Part shown: one piece after another, positions 35,087 to 43,667 of the stretch
Layout: every line of letters starts with the position of its first letter
How positions within the stretch are numbered: position 1 is the stretch's first letter
Assembly (NCBI GenBank): GCA_009360345.1
Contig: SPDP01000001.1
Span: 930,001-994,000, forward strand
Length of the DNA: 64,000 nucleotides
Source of the DNA: Alcaligenaceae bacterium SAGV5
GTDB taxonomy: Bacteria > Pseudomonadota > Gammaproteobacteria > Burkholderiales > Burkholderiaceae_B
Direction of reading: 5' to 3'
Made by a program: the position numbers and the translations under genes
The notes under the pieces: model-generated
What the model saw: only the letters and a program-made list of their open reading frames with translations
Told to the model about the DNA's origin: nothing
Database searches by the model: none

Positions 35087-36235
35087 TCAGACGAGGTAGC
35101 TGCCCTTGAGCAACTCCCGCGCGATGGAATTTCTATGTATCTCGGTCGTTCCGTAGCCAATGGACATGCCGCGCGCGTCGCGGAAGTAGCGCTCGAAGGG
35201 ATATTCCTCGGACAGCCCGTATGCGCCGGCAAGCTGCATGGCCTGGTTGGTCACACGCACCGCCATCTCATTGGCAAAGGTCTTGGCGATGGAGACCTGC
35301 GCCACCGACTGCCGCCCCTGGTCGATGGCCTGCGCGGCCCCGTACACCAGCGCGCGCGCCGCCTCGATATCCATCGCCATGTCGGCCAGCTTCCACTGCA
35401 ATCCCTGGTTCTGCGCGAGGGGGCGGCCGAACTGGGTACGGTCCTTCAGATGCTGGACGGCATGGCCCAGCGCCGCCTGCGCCAACCCCAGGCAGATGGG
35501 GGGGTTGCCGGTGATGCGATCGGCGTCCAGCACCTGCAACAGGTCCTTCATCCGTCCCGCCGGCAGGAGCAGGTTCTCGGCCGGCACGCGGCAGTCCTGG
35601 AAGACCAGTTCGGCCATGCCCGTCCCACGCAGGCCCAGCAGATCCAGATGCTTGCCCACCAAGAATCCCGGCGTGCCACGCTCGACCAGCACCGCTCCCA
35701 CGCCCTTCATGCCGGGCTCGTCACTCAGCCGCACCAGCACGAGGAACACGTCGGCCACCTGGGCCGCGGTGCACCAGAGCTTGCTGCCATTGATCACGTA
35801 ATGCTGGCCGTCGCTGACGGCGCGGGTCTGGACATTGCCAACATCAGAGCCCGCATTCGCCTCCGACATGCTCCAGGCCGCATACCGCTCCGCCTTGGCG
35901 AAGGCAGGCAGATAGCGCTGCCTGAGCAGTTCGGATCCGATGTGCAGGATGGCGCGCGGCGTCGCGCCGTCGGTACAGGAATACAGCATGGCCGTATTGG
36001 CGCAAGAACGCGCCAGTTGCTCCACCACCAGCACCGTCTCGAGCAGCCCCAGTCCTGTCCCGCCATGGCACTCGGGCAAGAAGATGCCGGTATAACCGTG
36101 GCCGGCCAGCACCTTCAGATTGTCGAGCGGAGGCCGATACTGCCGGTCGGCCGCCGCCGCGCCCGGCGCGAACCGTTCGCTTGCCAGTGCATGGACGGTG
36201 TCCCGGATCAGCCGTTGTTCCTGAGTCAATTCCAC
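35087..36235 (-). CDS. Acyl-CoA dehydrogenase with unusual catalytic positions
   Basis: The 382-residue protein has the ACAD landmarks WSMSEANAGSDVGNVQTRAV, YVINGSKLWCTAAQVADVFL, RTQFGRPLAQNQGLQWKLAD and AGAYGLSEEYPFERYFRDARG. Where medium-chain enzymes have the base in YEGT this one has GYGT. At the alternative isovaleryl-type site before Arg in LDADRIT the residue is Asp rather than Glu. Activity may therefore be changed. The GTG at 36235 shares one base with the TAG of the Bug gene and follows AAAGGG, so it is translationally coupled. Confidence 0.88.
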   Translation of the reverse strand: MELTQEQRLIRDTVHALASERFAPGAAAADRQYRPPLDNLKVLAGHGYTGIFLPECHGGTGLGLLETVLVVEQLARSCANTAMLYSCTDGATPRAILHIGSELLRQRYLPAFAKAERYAAWSMSEANAGSDVGNVQTRAVSDGQHYVINGSKLWCTAAQVADVFLVLVRLSDEPGMKGVGAVLVERGTPGFLVGKHLDLLGLRGTGMAELVFQDCRVPAENLLLPAGRMKDLLQVLDADRITGNPPICLGLAQAALGHAVQHLKDRTQFGRPLAQNQGLQWKLADMAMDIEAARALVYGAAQAIDQGRQSVAQVSIAKTFANEMAVRVTNQAMQLAGAYGLSEEYPFERYFRDARGMSIGYGTTEIHRNSIARELLKGSYLV

Positions 36236-37209
36236 TATTCGCCCTTTGCGCCGGTCAACTTGATGATGTGCTGGTAGTGCGCCGATTCCCTTTGCAGGAA
36301 GGCACCGAACTCCTCCGGCGTGGACGGCGCCCCCTCCACGCCCAGCTTCACGAACTGGTCCTTGACCTCGGGGCTCTCCAGCGCCTTGCGAATCTCTTTG
36401 CTCAGGCGCCCCACGATCCCCGGCGGCGTGGATGCCGGCGCCACCACTCCGTACCACGTCATGAAGGAGAACTCCTTCAGGCCCGACTCGGCCACCGTGG
36501 GAATGTCCGACGCGATCGCCGACCGCTCCTTGCCCGAGACGGCCAGCCCCTTGAGCCGGCCCGAACGCACGTGCGGCATCCCCGAGGACATGCCCGTGAA
36601 CATCACGTCCACCTGCCCGCCCACCACATCGGCCAAGGCCGGAGCGACACCCTTGTAGGGAACATGGGTCAAATCGATGTCCGCCAGCGCCTTTACCCAC
36701 TCCATGGCCAGATAGTGCGGCGTGCCGTTCCCGATGGAGGCATAGGTGATCTTCCCCGGCCGGGCCTTGGCGGCGGCGATCAACTCCTGCACGGTGGAGA
36801 CCCGCGCCTTGGGATTCGCCACCAGGATGAACGGCACGAAGACCAGTTGGCTGACCGGCGCGAAATCCTTGACCGAGTCGTAGGACAGCTTCTGCCCGAA
36901 GAAGATCGGATTCAATGCGTGAGAATCCGTCACCAGGCCGATTGTGTAGCCGTCCCCCCCGGCCCGGGCCACCGCCTCGGTCCCGATGATGGTGCTGGCC
37001 CCCGGCCGGTTCTCGATAATGACGGGCTGGCCCAGGTTCTCCGCCATCCTCTTGCCGACGGCGCGCGCCACGATGTCCGTACCGCCTCCCGCCGGATAAG
37101 GCACGATGAAGCGGATGGGCTTGTCGGGCCACTGCTCTTGCGCCGTGGACGTCCCCCAGGCCAGTCCTGCCACCGCAACCGCCAAGAACTGCATCGATAG
37201 TCGCCGCAT
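36235..37209 (-). CDS. Bug/TctC family periplasmic solute receptor
   Basis: The 324-residue receptor has a signal peptide (residues 1-23: MRRLSMQFLAVAVAGLAWG, then cleavage near STAQ). The binding protein contains FIVPYPAGGGTDIVARAVGK, IIENRPGASTIIG and THVPYKGVAPALADVVGGQV. It is embedded between genes for a citryl-CoA lyase-like enzyme and an acyl-CoA dehydrogenase, so its ligand is probably the carboxylate broken down by that operon. The ATG at 37209 follows AGGAGGATGAC. No TctA/TctB genes are adjacent. Confidence 0.92.
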   Translation of the reverse strand: MRRLSMQFLAVAVAGLAWGTSTAQEQWPDKPIRFIVPYPAGGGTDIVARAVGKRMAENLGQPVIIENRPGASTIIGTEAVARAGGDGYTIGLVTDSHALNPIFFGQKLSYDSVKDFAPVSQLVFVPFILVANPKARVSTVQELIAAAKARPGKITYASIGNGTPHYLAMEWVKALADIDLTHVPYKGVAPALADVVGGQVDVMFTGMSSGMPHVRSGRLKGLAVSGKERSAIASDIPTVAESGLKEFSFMTWYGVVAPASTPPGIVGRLSKEIRKALESPEVKDQFVKLGVEGAPSTPEEFGAFLQRESAHYQHIIKLTGAKGE

Positions 37210-37210
37210 G

Positions 37211-38011
37211 TCATCCTCCTTGTCGTCCGCCCGCGGGCGGCATGTCATGTTCGCCAGCTTCTTCCTCGGTGCGCAGCCAGATCTCGGTGGCGACCGGGCA
37301 CGCCTGCTCCTCGACCAGGTGGCCGACCAGGCCCACTGCCCGGCCCATGACCGCGATGCCGCGCGCCGCGCGCCAGGAGATCCCCAGCTCGCAGCACAGT
37401 GCGCCGATGGCGCCGGTGGCATTGACGGGCAGGCGCTTGCCGTAGGCCGCTTCGGCTTCTTCGCCGATGGCGCGCATCAAATCGACATAGCGTCCGGCAT
37501 GGCCCTCTTCGGCCGCGATCTCGAACAACCGGACCGTGCGCGGATCAACGGGTTTGTGCAGGTTGTGGCCGATACCCGGGACGGATTGCTTGCGATTCCG
37601 GAAATCCGCAACCACTTCGCGTGCCAGCTCCCGCGGCGCCCCCTCCGGCGTGGCAGCCACCGCGGACTCCAGCATCCGGGCCGCGCCTTCCGCCGTACCC
37701 GCAAAAGTGGTTCCCATCCCGCACAGCCCCGCGGCCACCGCGGACTGCAAGGACTCCGGGGCCCCCAGATAGGTCAGCCGCGCGACGATGGCCATGGGCG
37801 TCATGCCGTGCTCGACCAGCGTGACGAGAATGGCGTTGAACACCCGGGACTGCCGCGAATCCGGCAGGCGTCCGGTCAGCTCCAGGTACGCCATGTCGCC
37901 GAAGTTGAGGGTACCGATGATGTCTCGGGCCAGGTCCAGGCCCTGGACGAAAATACGTTCGGGGGTGCTGCGGCCCATGCCGCTGCGTATCGGTCGCCGG
38001 TTCCGGCTCAT
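37211..38011 (-). CDS. Citrate synthase-family protein, citryl-CoA lyase-like
   Basis: The 266-residue protein is a short form of the citrate synthase fold. The active-site loop VPGIGHNLHKPVDPRTVRLF carries the conserved His. NATGAIGALCCELGISWRAA forms the C-terminal helices. Full-length citrate synthases are about 430 residues. Short versions next to CoA transferases usually cleave or form citryl-CoA-like branched acyl-CoAs. It heads the operon; its ATG at 38011 follows GGAGAC. An ATTGG-N7-CCAAT inverted repeat lies about 80 bases upstream. Confidence 0.85.
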   Translation of the reverse strand: MSRNRRPIRSGMGRSTPERIFVQGLDLARDIIGTLNFGDMAYLELTGRLPDSRQSRVFNAILVTLVEHGMTPMAIVARLTYLGAPESLQSAVAAGLCGMGTTFAGTAEGAARMLESAVAATPEGAPRELAREVVADFRNRKQSVPGIGHNLHKPVDPRTVRLFEIAAEEGHAGRYVDLMRAIGEEAEAAYGKRLPVNATGAIGALCCELGISWRAARGIAVMGRAVGLVGHLVEEQACPVATEIWLRTEEEAGEHDMPPAGGRQGG

Positions 38012-38088
38012 GTCGTCTCCTGCTCCACTTCGGTGGATTCTTTTGGGGGCGGCATGCGCCGCCTGTTGGAGACGAAAGATAGGCGCTC

Positions 38089-38109
38089 CTATTGGCCGGC
38101 GTCCAATAG
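38089..38109. promoter_or_regulatory. Inverted repeat CTATTGG-N7-CCAATAG, candidate operator
   Basis: Seven-base perfect arms (38089-38095 and 38103-38109) separated by 7 bases lie upstream of the citryl-CoA lyase operon. This size and spacing fit a LysR-type activator site. The NahR-like regulator at 30942 is a possible binder. A GGCGGC-ATGC-GCCGCC hairpin is nearer the start. Confidence 0.5.
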
Positions 38110-38137
38110 AAGGCGGTCATTCCCTGTATGCGAGAGA

Positions 38138-40033
38138 CTAATAGTGGTACGTGGGAGAGCCAGGGGTTGGCGGCGAAAAACCCGGCCCGGTACGTGCAGC
38201 CCGCTGCCGCGCCGGACCGGCGGCCCGCACCAGATTGAAAGCGGTATTGACGAGGCCGACGTGCGAAAAAGCCTGAGGGAAATTACCGAGCAACACCCCT
38301 GAAGCCGGGTCATACTCCTCCGCCAGAAGGCCGAGATCGTTGCGCACCGACAGCAGCCGCTCGAACAGCGCCTGGGCCTTGTCCATACGCTTGGACATGA
38401 CATAGGCATCGGCCAGCCAGAACGAACAGGCCAGGAAGGTACCTTCGGGCTGCTTGCAGGGATCGACGGTGCGCGCGGGGTGATAGCGGAGCACGAATCC
38501 ATCCTGCAGCAGATCCCGTTCGACCGCTTCCACGGTCCCCAGGATATGCGGATGATCATCGGGAAGAAAGCCGACCTGGGAGAACAGCAGGAGGCTCGCA
38601 TCGAGCACCGTCGAACCGTAGGACTGGACGAAGCTGCCGATCCGCGGGTCGAAGCCCTTGGCACAGATCTCGGCGTGGATCGCGTCCCGCTCCTTGCGCC
38701 ATCGATCGACGGGGCCGTCCAGCCCGTATCGTTCCACGGCCTTGACGGCACGATCGAAAGACACCCAGCACATGAGTTTCGAGTGCGTGAAATGCCGCGC
38801 CGGCCCCCGCATTTCCCAGATGCCCTGGTCCGGCGTGCGCCAGATGTCGACCAGATGCTCGAGCATCACCTTCTGCAGTTGCCAGGCGTCGGGCGCCGCG
38901 GCAAGGACGCCCTCCCGCGCCGTATGCAGCGTGTCCAGCACTTCGCCGAAGATATCGAGCTGCACCTGCTCGGCCGCGCCGTTGCCGATGCGCACGGGAC
39001 GGCTGCCGCCATACCCGGCCAGCCAGGGGATCTCGTATTCCGGCAGCCACCGCTCGCCTGCAAGCCCGTACATGATCCGCAACTGGTCCGGCTGCCCGGC
39101 GATGCTGCGCAGCAGCCACCGCCGCCAGGCTTCGGCTTCCTCGCGATACCCCGCATTCAGGAGGGCATAGAGCGTCAGCGCGGAGTCGCGCAGCCAGCAG
39201 TAGCGATAGTCCCAATTTCTGCCGCCACCGGGTGTCTCCGGCAGCGACGTGGTCGGTGCCGCGATGATCCCGCCGGTGGGTCGAAACGTCAGCAGCTTGA
39301 GCGTGATGAGGGAACGCACCACGGCGTCCCGCCAACCCTCGCGCGCCGGATCGAAGGCACAACGCTTCGACCATTCCTGCCACCAGCTCACGGTGTATTT
39401 CAACGCCTCTTCACGGTCGGGCACGAAATGCGGCGTCTGGTGCGACCGGTGGTAGGACAGCGTGAAGGGGACGCTCTGCCCTTCTTCGACTTCGAACCGC
39501 GAGACGGTCTTCATGTTCCGTCCTTCCAGCGGTACCTGCGTATGCAGCTCGACCGCGTCGGGACCGGCCACCGCGCTCAAGCCGTAGTCGCGTCGCCGCA
39601 CCCAGGGCACCACCAGCCCATAGTTGAAGCGCAGGACCAGTTCCATTTCCACGGACACGCGCCCACGCTTGCCGCGCACGATGCGAACGATATCGCTTCG
39701 CTCCTCGTCGCCGGCAAGCGGCATGAAGTCGATCAGCTCCACCGCGCCGTCTTCGGTCTCGAACGTCGTCTCGATGACCGCCGTTCCCGGAAGATAGCGC
39801 CGGCTGCTTCGCACCGGCGTTCCCGCGGGTGCGATGCGCCAGCGGCCGTTTTCCGAGGTTCCCAGAAGCGACGCGAAACATGCCGGCGAGTCGAATCGCG
39901 GCAGGCAGAGCCAGTCGATGGAGCCGTCGCGGCCCACCAGCGCGGCCGAGATCATGTTGCCGATCAAGCCATAATCGGCGATCCGCCGGCCGGGATTTGC
40001 CGACACTTCCGAGGTCGAACGATTCAAGGCCAT
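38138..40033 (-). CDS. Glycoside hydrolase family 15 protein (glucoamylase/trehalase type)
   Basis: The 631-residue protein has an N-terminal beta-sandwich domain starting IADYGLIGNMISAALVGRDG, followed by SIDWLCLPRFDSPACFASLL. An (alpha/alpha)6 barrel follows with RNWDYRYCWLRDSALTLYAL, the catalytic acid in TPDQGIWEMRG and the base in LLAEEYDPASG. This two-domain architecture matches cytosolic GH15 enzymes acting on alpha-glucans or trehalose. No signal peptide is present. Neighbouring genes are catabolic and unrelated; it appears to be a single-gene unit. The C-terminal 20 residues are low complexity. Confidence 0.9.
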   Translation of the reverse strand: MALNRSTSEVSANPGRRIADYGLIGNMISAALVGRDGSIDWLCLPRFDSPACFASLLGTSENGRWRIAPAGTPVRSSRRYLPGTAVIETTFETEDGAVELIDFMPLAGDEERSDIVRIVRGKRGRVSVEMELVLRFNYGLVVPWVRRRDYGLSAVAGPDAVELHTQVPLEGRNMKTVSRFEVEEGQSVPFTLSYHRSHQTPHFVPDREEALKYTVSWWQEWSKRCAFDPAREGWRDAVVRSLITLKLLTFRPTGGIIAAPTTSLPETPGGGRNWDYRYCWLRDSALTLYALLNAGYREEAEAWRRWLLRSIAGQPDQLRIMYGLAGERWLPEYEIPWLAGYGGSRPVRIGNGAAEQVQLDIFGEVLDTLHTAREGVLAAAPDAWQLQKVMLEHLVDIWRTPDQGIWEMRGPARHFTHSKLMCWVSFDRAVKAVERYGLDGPVDRWRKERDAIHAEICAKGFDPRIGSFVQSYGSTVLDASLLLFSQVGFLPDDHPHILGTVEAVERDLLQDGFVLRYHPARTVDPCKQPEGTFLACSFWLADAYVMSKRMDKAQALFERLLSVRNDLGLLAEEYDPASGVLLGNFPQAFSHVGLVNTAFNLVRAAGPARQRAARTGPGFSPPTPGSPTYHY

Positions 40034-40113
40034 CGCCGTCAGCCGTTCGTCAAGAGGACGTCAGTCCATTCTAGTACGAACCCTCTCGGCGTTCTCGAAA
40101 ACCCGCCGCAGGC

Positions 40114-41076
40114 TCAGCAGCCCGGGAACAGCTCCTCGGCAGTTGGGCGGCGCGGGATCAGCCCCTGCTCGTGCGACCAGCGGATCTGCGTCTCGATCAT
40201 GTCGCGGTTGGCCTCGAAGCCGTAGGGCCAGAAGTCCCGCCCCATCAGCGCCTGCGTGCCTTCGGCCTCGGCCTGCATCCACGGCAGCATGATGGGCAGC
40301 GCCTGGTGGATGGCAAGGCGGTCCTGCGCCGCCTGCTTGGCCTGGTCGAACGCGGCCAGCAGCGCCTTGGGCAGGCTGGGGTTGGCCTCGGCCACGTCGC
40401 GCCGCAGCGCGATCACGTGCATGATGGGAAAGCGCCGCGTGCGCGCGTAGTAGTCTTTTTCCACCTCGCGCCAGTCGGGAAACAACCGCCCCACGCCGGC
40501 GTGCCCGAAGGCGGCCGGAGGCGTATAGGCGATCAGCGCATCGAGCTCGCCGGCTTCGATCATCGAGGACAGCGTGCGGCCCTGCACGGCCCGGATGCTC
40601 ACTCCCTTGGGCCAGTTGCGCGGGTCTATCGCGTCCCGCTCCACATGATCCACGTCGCCGGCGAACCACTCGCAACTGCCCGGATCGAAACCGTACTCGT
40701 CCGACAGCATGCCGCGCGCGACCAGCGCCACGGTGTTGGAGTACTCGCGCAGGCCGATGCGCTTGCCGGCCAGGTCGGCCGGCGTGGCGATGCCGCTGCC
40801 GGCCCGCACGTAGACGGCCGAGTGGCGGAACGAGCGCGACGGGAAGATCGGCAGCGCCAGATAGGGGCAGCCGCCGCGCACGCTGGCGATCAGGAAGTTG
40901 CTGAACGACAGCTCGGTGACTTCGTATTCGGCGGTCTGGAAAGCCTGCGAAAAGATGGCCTCGAGGTCGCCGGTCGCGAAGCGGGTCTCGAAGCCTTGGA
41001 CGCCGACGCTGCCATCGACCAGGGCGCGGGTGCGGTCATAGTCGCCGACGGCGATGCGGATGGAAGGTTGGGACAT
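40114..41076 (-). CDS. 4,5-dihydroxyphthalate decarboxylase-like (NMT1/substrate-binding fold) protein
   Basis: The 320-residue protein starts SIRIAVGDYDRTRALVDGSV. It contains ITELSFSNFL-like and FPIFPSRSFRHSAVYVRAGS segments, PADLAGKRIGLREYSNTVAL and DALIAYTPP. This pattern matches the family that contains the phthalate-pathway decarboxylase Pht5 and related ABC receptor-like folds. There is no signal peptide, so a cytosolic enzyme is more likely than a transport receptor. It is coupled in orientation with a Bug receptor and aldehyde dehydrogenase, suggesting decarboxylation of an imported aromatic acid. Substrate is unproven. Confidence 0.8.
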   Translation of the reverse strand: MSQPSIRIAVGDYDRTRALVDGSVGVQGFETRFATGDLEAIFSQAFQTAEYEVTELSFSNFLIASVRGGCPYLALPIFPSRSFRHSAVYVRAGSGIATPADLAGKRIGLREYSNTVALVARGMLSDEYGFDPGSCEWFAGDVDHVERDAIDPRNWPKGVSIRAVQGRTLSSMIEAGELDALIAYTPPAAFGHAGVGRLFPDWREVEKDYYARTRRFPIMHVIALRRDVAEANPSLPKALLAAFDQAKQAAQDRLAIHQALPIMLPWMQAEAEGTQALMGRDFWPYGFEANRDMIETQIRWSHEQGLIPRRPTAEELFPGC

Positions 41077-41103
41077 GCGGGGCCTCGTGCCTGGATGGAT
41101 GGA

Positions 41104-42060
41104 CTATATCTTGGCGCCGGACGCCTTGATGATCTTTTCCCACTTGACGATCTCGGACTTCGTGAAATCGCCCAGGGCTTGCGGCGTGCCTCCGGCCGGG
41201 ACGGCGCCCTGCTCGGCCAGCGCCGCCTTCACGTCGGGCATCTGCAGGATCTTCACCATGGCCGAGTTCAGCTTGTCGATCACCGTCCCGGGCGTGCCTG
41301 CCGGCGCATAGATGGCGGACCAGGCCGCGGTTTCGAAGCCTGGCAGCGTCTCGCCAATGGTGGGAACGTCCGGCACCTGCGGCGCGCGCTGCGCGCTGGT
41401 GACCGCGAGGATGCGCACCTTGCCGCCCTTGACCATGGGCAGCCCGGTGGGCATGTTCACGAACATCATCTCGACCTGGCCGCCGGCCAGGTCGACGATG
41501 GCAGGCGCCCCGCCCTTGTACGGCACATGCAGCACGTCGATGCCGGCCACCGACTTGAACAGCTCGGACGACAACTGGCTGGAGGTACCCAGGCCGGTGG
41601 ACGCATACGACATCTTCTTGCCCGACTTGGCATATGCGATCAGTTCCTGCGTGGTCTTGACCGGCAGCGAGGGACTGACCAGCAGGATGTTCGGCACGGT
41701 GCCGACCAGCACCACCGGCGCCAGGTCCTTCACCGGGTCATAGCCCAGCTTCTCGTACAGCGTGATGTTGATCGAGACGATCTCGGACCCCATCAGCAGC
41801 GTATAGCCGTCGGCGGGCGACCTGGCCACGGCCTCGGCGGCGATGTTGCCGCCCGCGCCCGAGCGGTTCTCGATCAACACGGGCTGGCCCAGCGCCTCGG
41901 CCAGCCGCGGCCCCACCGTGCGGGCGAAGAAATCCACCGTACCGCCCGCGGGGAACGGCACCAGCATCCTGATGGGCTTGGAAGGATAGGTGTCGGCGCG
42001 GGCGGCGCCCGACAGCACGGCAAAGGCGGCGATCCAGCAGAATACGGTCAAGCGTTTCAT
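41104..42060 (-). CDS. Bug/TctC family periplasmic solute receptor
   Basis: The 318-residue receptor has a clear signal peptide (residues 1-22, MKRLTVFCWIAAFAVLSGA then ARA). Bug motifs include MLVPFPAGGTVDFFARTVGP, IENRSGAGGNIAAEAVA and LHVPYKGGAPAIVDLAGGQV. It is located between the aldehyde dehydrogenase (36 bases upstream) and the Pht5-like gene (27 bases downstream) in one operon. A periplasmic role in capturing the aromatic or aldehyde-acid substrate of those enzymes is inferred. Confidence 0.92.
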   Translation of the reverse strand: MKRLTVFCWIAAFAVLSGAARADTYPSKPIRMLVPFPAGGTVDFFARTVGPRLAEALGQPVLIENRSGAGGNIAAEAVARSPADGYTLLMGSEIVSINITLYEKLGYDPVKDLAPVVLVGTVPNILLVSPSLPVKTTQELIAYAKSGKKMSYASTGLGTSSQLSSELFKSVAGIDVLHVPYKGGAPAIVDLAGGQVEMMFVNMPTGLPMVKGGKVRILAVTSAQRAPQVPDVPTIGETLPGFETAAWSAIYAPAGTPGTVIDKLNSAMVKILQMPDVKAALAEQGAVPAGGTPQALGDFTKSEIVKWEKIIKASGAKI

Positions 42061-42096
42061 GGACAGGCTCCTGGCGTCAGTGCGGCAAGGGAAAAA

Positions 42097-43551
42097 TCAG
42101 GCGTAGTTGATGACCATCAGGCGGATCTCGGACATCTCGTCCATGGCATAGCGCGTGCCTTCGCGGCCGGTGCCCGACTCCTTCCACCCGCCGAACGGCA
42201 TGTTGTCGATGCGGTAGATCGGCACGTCGTTGATCATCAAGCCGCCGACCTCCCAATCTTCCAGCGCGCGAAAGGCGCGGCGCAGATCCTGCGTGAAGAT
42301 GCCGCCCTGCAATCCGTACTTCGAATCGGCGGCACGCTGTACCGCCTGGTCGAAATCCTGGTAGCGATTCACGGTGACGACGGGCCCGAAGATCTCCTCG
42401 TCCTCCACCTTCATGCCGGGCCGCGTGTCGGTCAACACCGTCGGCATCACCACCGCGCGCTCGCGCGATCCGCCCGCCAGCACGCGCGCGCCCTGCGCCA
42501 CGGCCTCGTCCACCCACGACTGGATGCGCCGGGCCGAGTTCTCGTCGATCACCGGACCGACGTCGACGCCCTCTTCCATCGGATTGCCCACGCGGCAGGC
42601 CTCGACCTTCGCGACCAGCTTCTCGATGAAGGCGTCCGCCACCGACTCCTGCACCAGGATGCGCTGCACCCCTATGCAATACTGGCCCCCGTACACCACC
42701 CCGCCCCGCACGCAACGCGCGGCGGCCAGGTCCAGGTCTGCATCCTCGGCCACGATCACCGCGCCGTTGCCGCCCAGTTCCAGCGCCACCTTCTTGCGGC
42801 CGGCAATCGCCTTGATGTGCCAGCCCACCTTGGCGCTGCCCGTGAAGGTGACCATCGCGAAGCGCTCGTCGCGCACCATGGTCTCGGCCAGATCCACCGG
42901 GCAGTGCACGACCTCCAGCGCGCCTTCGGGCAGCCCCGCGTCGGCCAACAGCTTTTGCAGCAGCAGCGCGGTCAGCGGCGTCTGCGGCGCGGGCTTGAGC
43001 ACCACGCTGTTGCCCACCGCGATCGCCGGGGCGACCTTGTGCATCACCAGATTGAGCGGGAAATTGAAAGGCGCGATGGCGAGAATGGTCCCGATCGGGA
43101 AACGGCGCGCGATCCCCACGCGGCGGCGCATCGACGCCAGCGCTTCGTGGTCCAGGCTGGCGAGCGACGCGGGACGGCCATCCGCGCCCGTGGTCTGGTA
43201 CTCGAACACGCCGGCATCGGCATCCAGCGGAACCTCGTCGCCATGCTGGAGCCGGGCCTCGGCCGCCGCATTGGTCAGGTTGAAAATCGCCCGCGACACC
43301 TCTCCGCGAGCGTCGTAGAGCGGCTTGCCGGCCTCGGCGGCGATGGTGCGGACGAACTCATCGCGGCGTTCCCTCAACAACTCGGCCGCCCTCGCCAGGA
43401 TGTCGGCGCGCGCGAAGCGAGGCAACTTGCGCATGATCTCGAAGGCGCGCTGCGCCCGGCCGATGGCCTGCTCCACGTCGGCGGCGCCGGCAACCGGCAT
43501 TTCGCCCACGACGCTGCCGTCATAGGGAGACAGGATTTTCTCGAAAGTCAT
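42097..43551 (-). CDS. NAD(P)-dependent aldehyde dehydrogenase
   Basis: The 484-residue enzyme carries LAIAPFNFPLNLVMHKVAPA, FTGSAKVGWHIKA, the general base LELGGNGAVI and the nucleophile GGQYCIGVQR. It also has EEIFGPVVTV and FGGWKESGTGREG. An insertion around DGRPASLASLDHEALASM is somewhat longer than usual. The sequence resembles the broad glyceraldehyde/succinate-semialdehyde class; the exact substrate is unknown. It is the first gene after the LysR regulator on the same strand and shares an operon with a Bug receptor and a Pht5-like protein. Confidence 0.9.
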   Translation of the reverse strand: MTFEKILSPYDGSVVGEMPVAGAADVEQAIGRAQRAFEIMRKLPRFARADILARAAELLRERRDEFVRTIAAEAGKPLYDARGEVSRAIFNLTNAAAEARLQHGDEVPLDADAGVFEYQTTGADGRPASLASLDHEALASMRRRVGIARRFPIGTILAIAPFNFPLNLVMHKVAPAIAVGNSVVLKPAPQTPLTALLLQKLLADAGLPEGALEVVHCPVDLAETMVRDERFAMVTFTGSAKVGWHIKAIAGRKKVALELGGNGAVIVAEDADLDLAAARCVRGGVVYGGQYCIGVQRILVQESVADAFIEKLVAKVEACRVGNPMEEGVDVGPVIDENSARRIQSWVDEAVAQGARVLAGGSRERAVVMPTVLTDTRPGMKVEDEEIFGPVVTVNRYQDFDQAVQRAADSKYGLQGGIFTQDLRRAFRALEDWEVGGLMINDVPIYRIDNMPFGGWKESGTGREGTRYAMDEMSEIRLMVINYA

Positions 43552-43667
43552 GCGGCAAGCTCCAGGCGTTCCATGAAAGTGAGTTCATTAAACGCGTGGG
43601 GACTGTCACACGGAAGCCAGGAACAGGTGATGGCAGCGTTCTGAAAAAAAGAACACCCTCGACCGGG

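Noticed and set aside
35087..37132. A 681-residue acyl-CoA dehydrogenase with a long N-terminal domain
   Set aside because: The upstream section is a shadow of the Bug gene; a GTG with ribosome binding site at 36235 gives the normal family length.
40171..43644. A 1157-residue plus-strand frame across the Pht5-like, Bug and aldehyde dehydrogenase genes
   Set aside because: It is antisense to three well-supported genes and shows no conserved motif; it results from codon bias.
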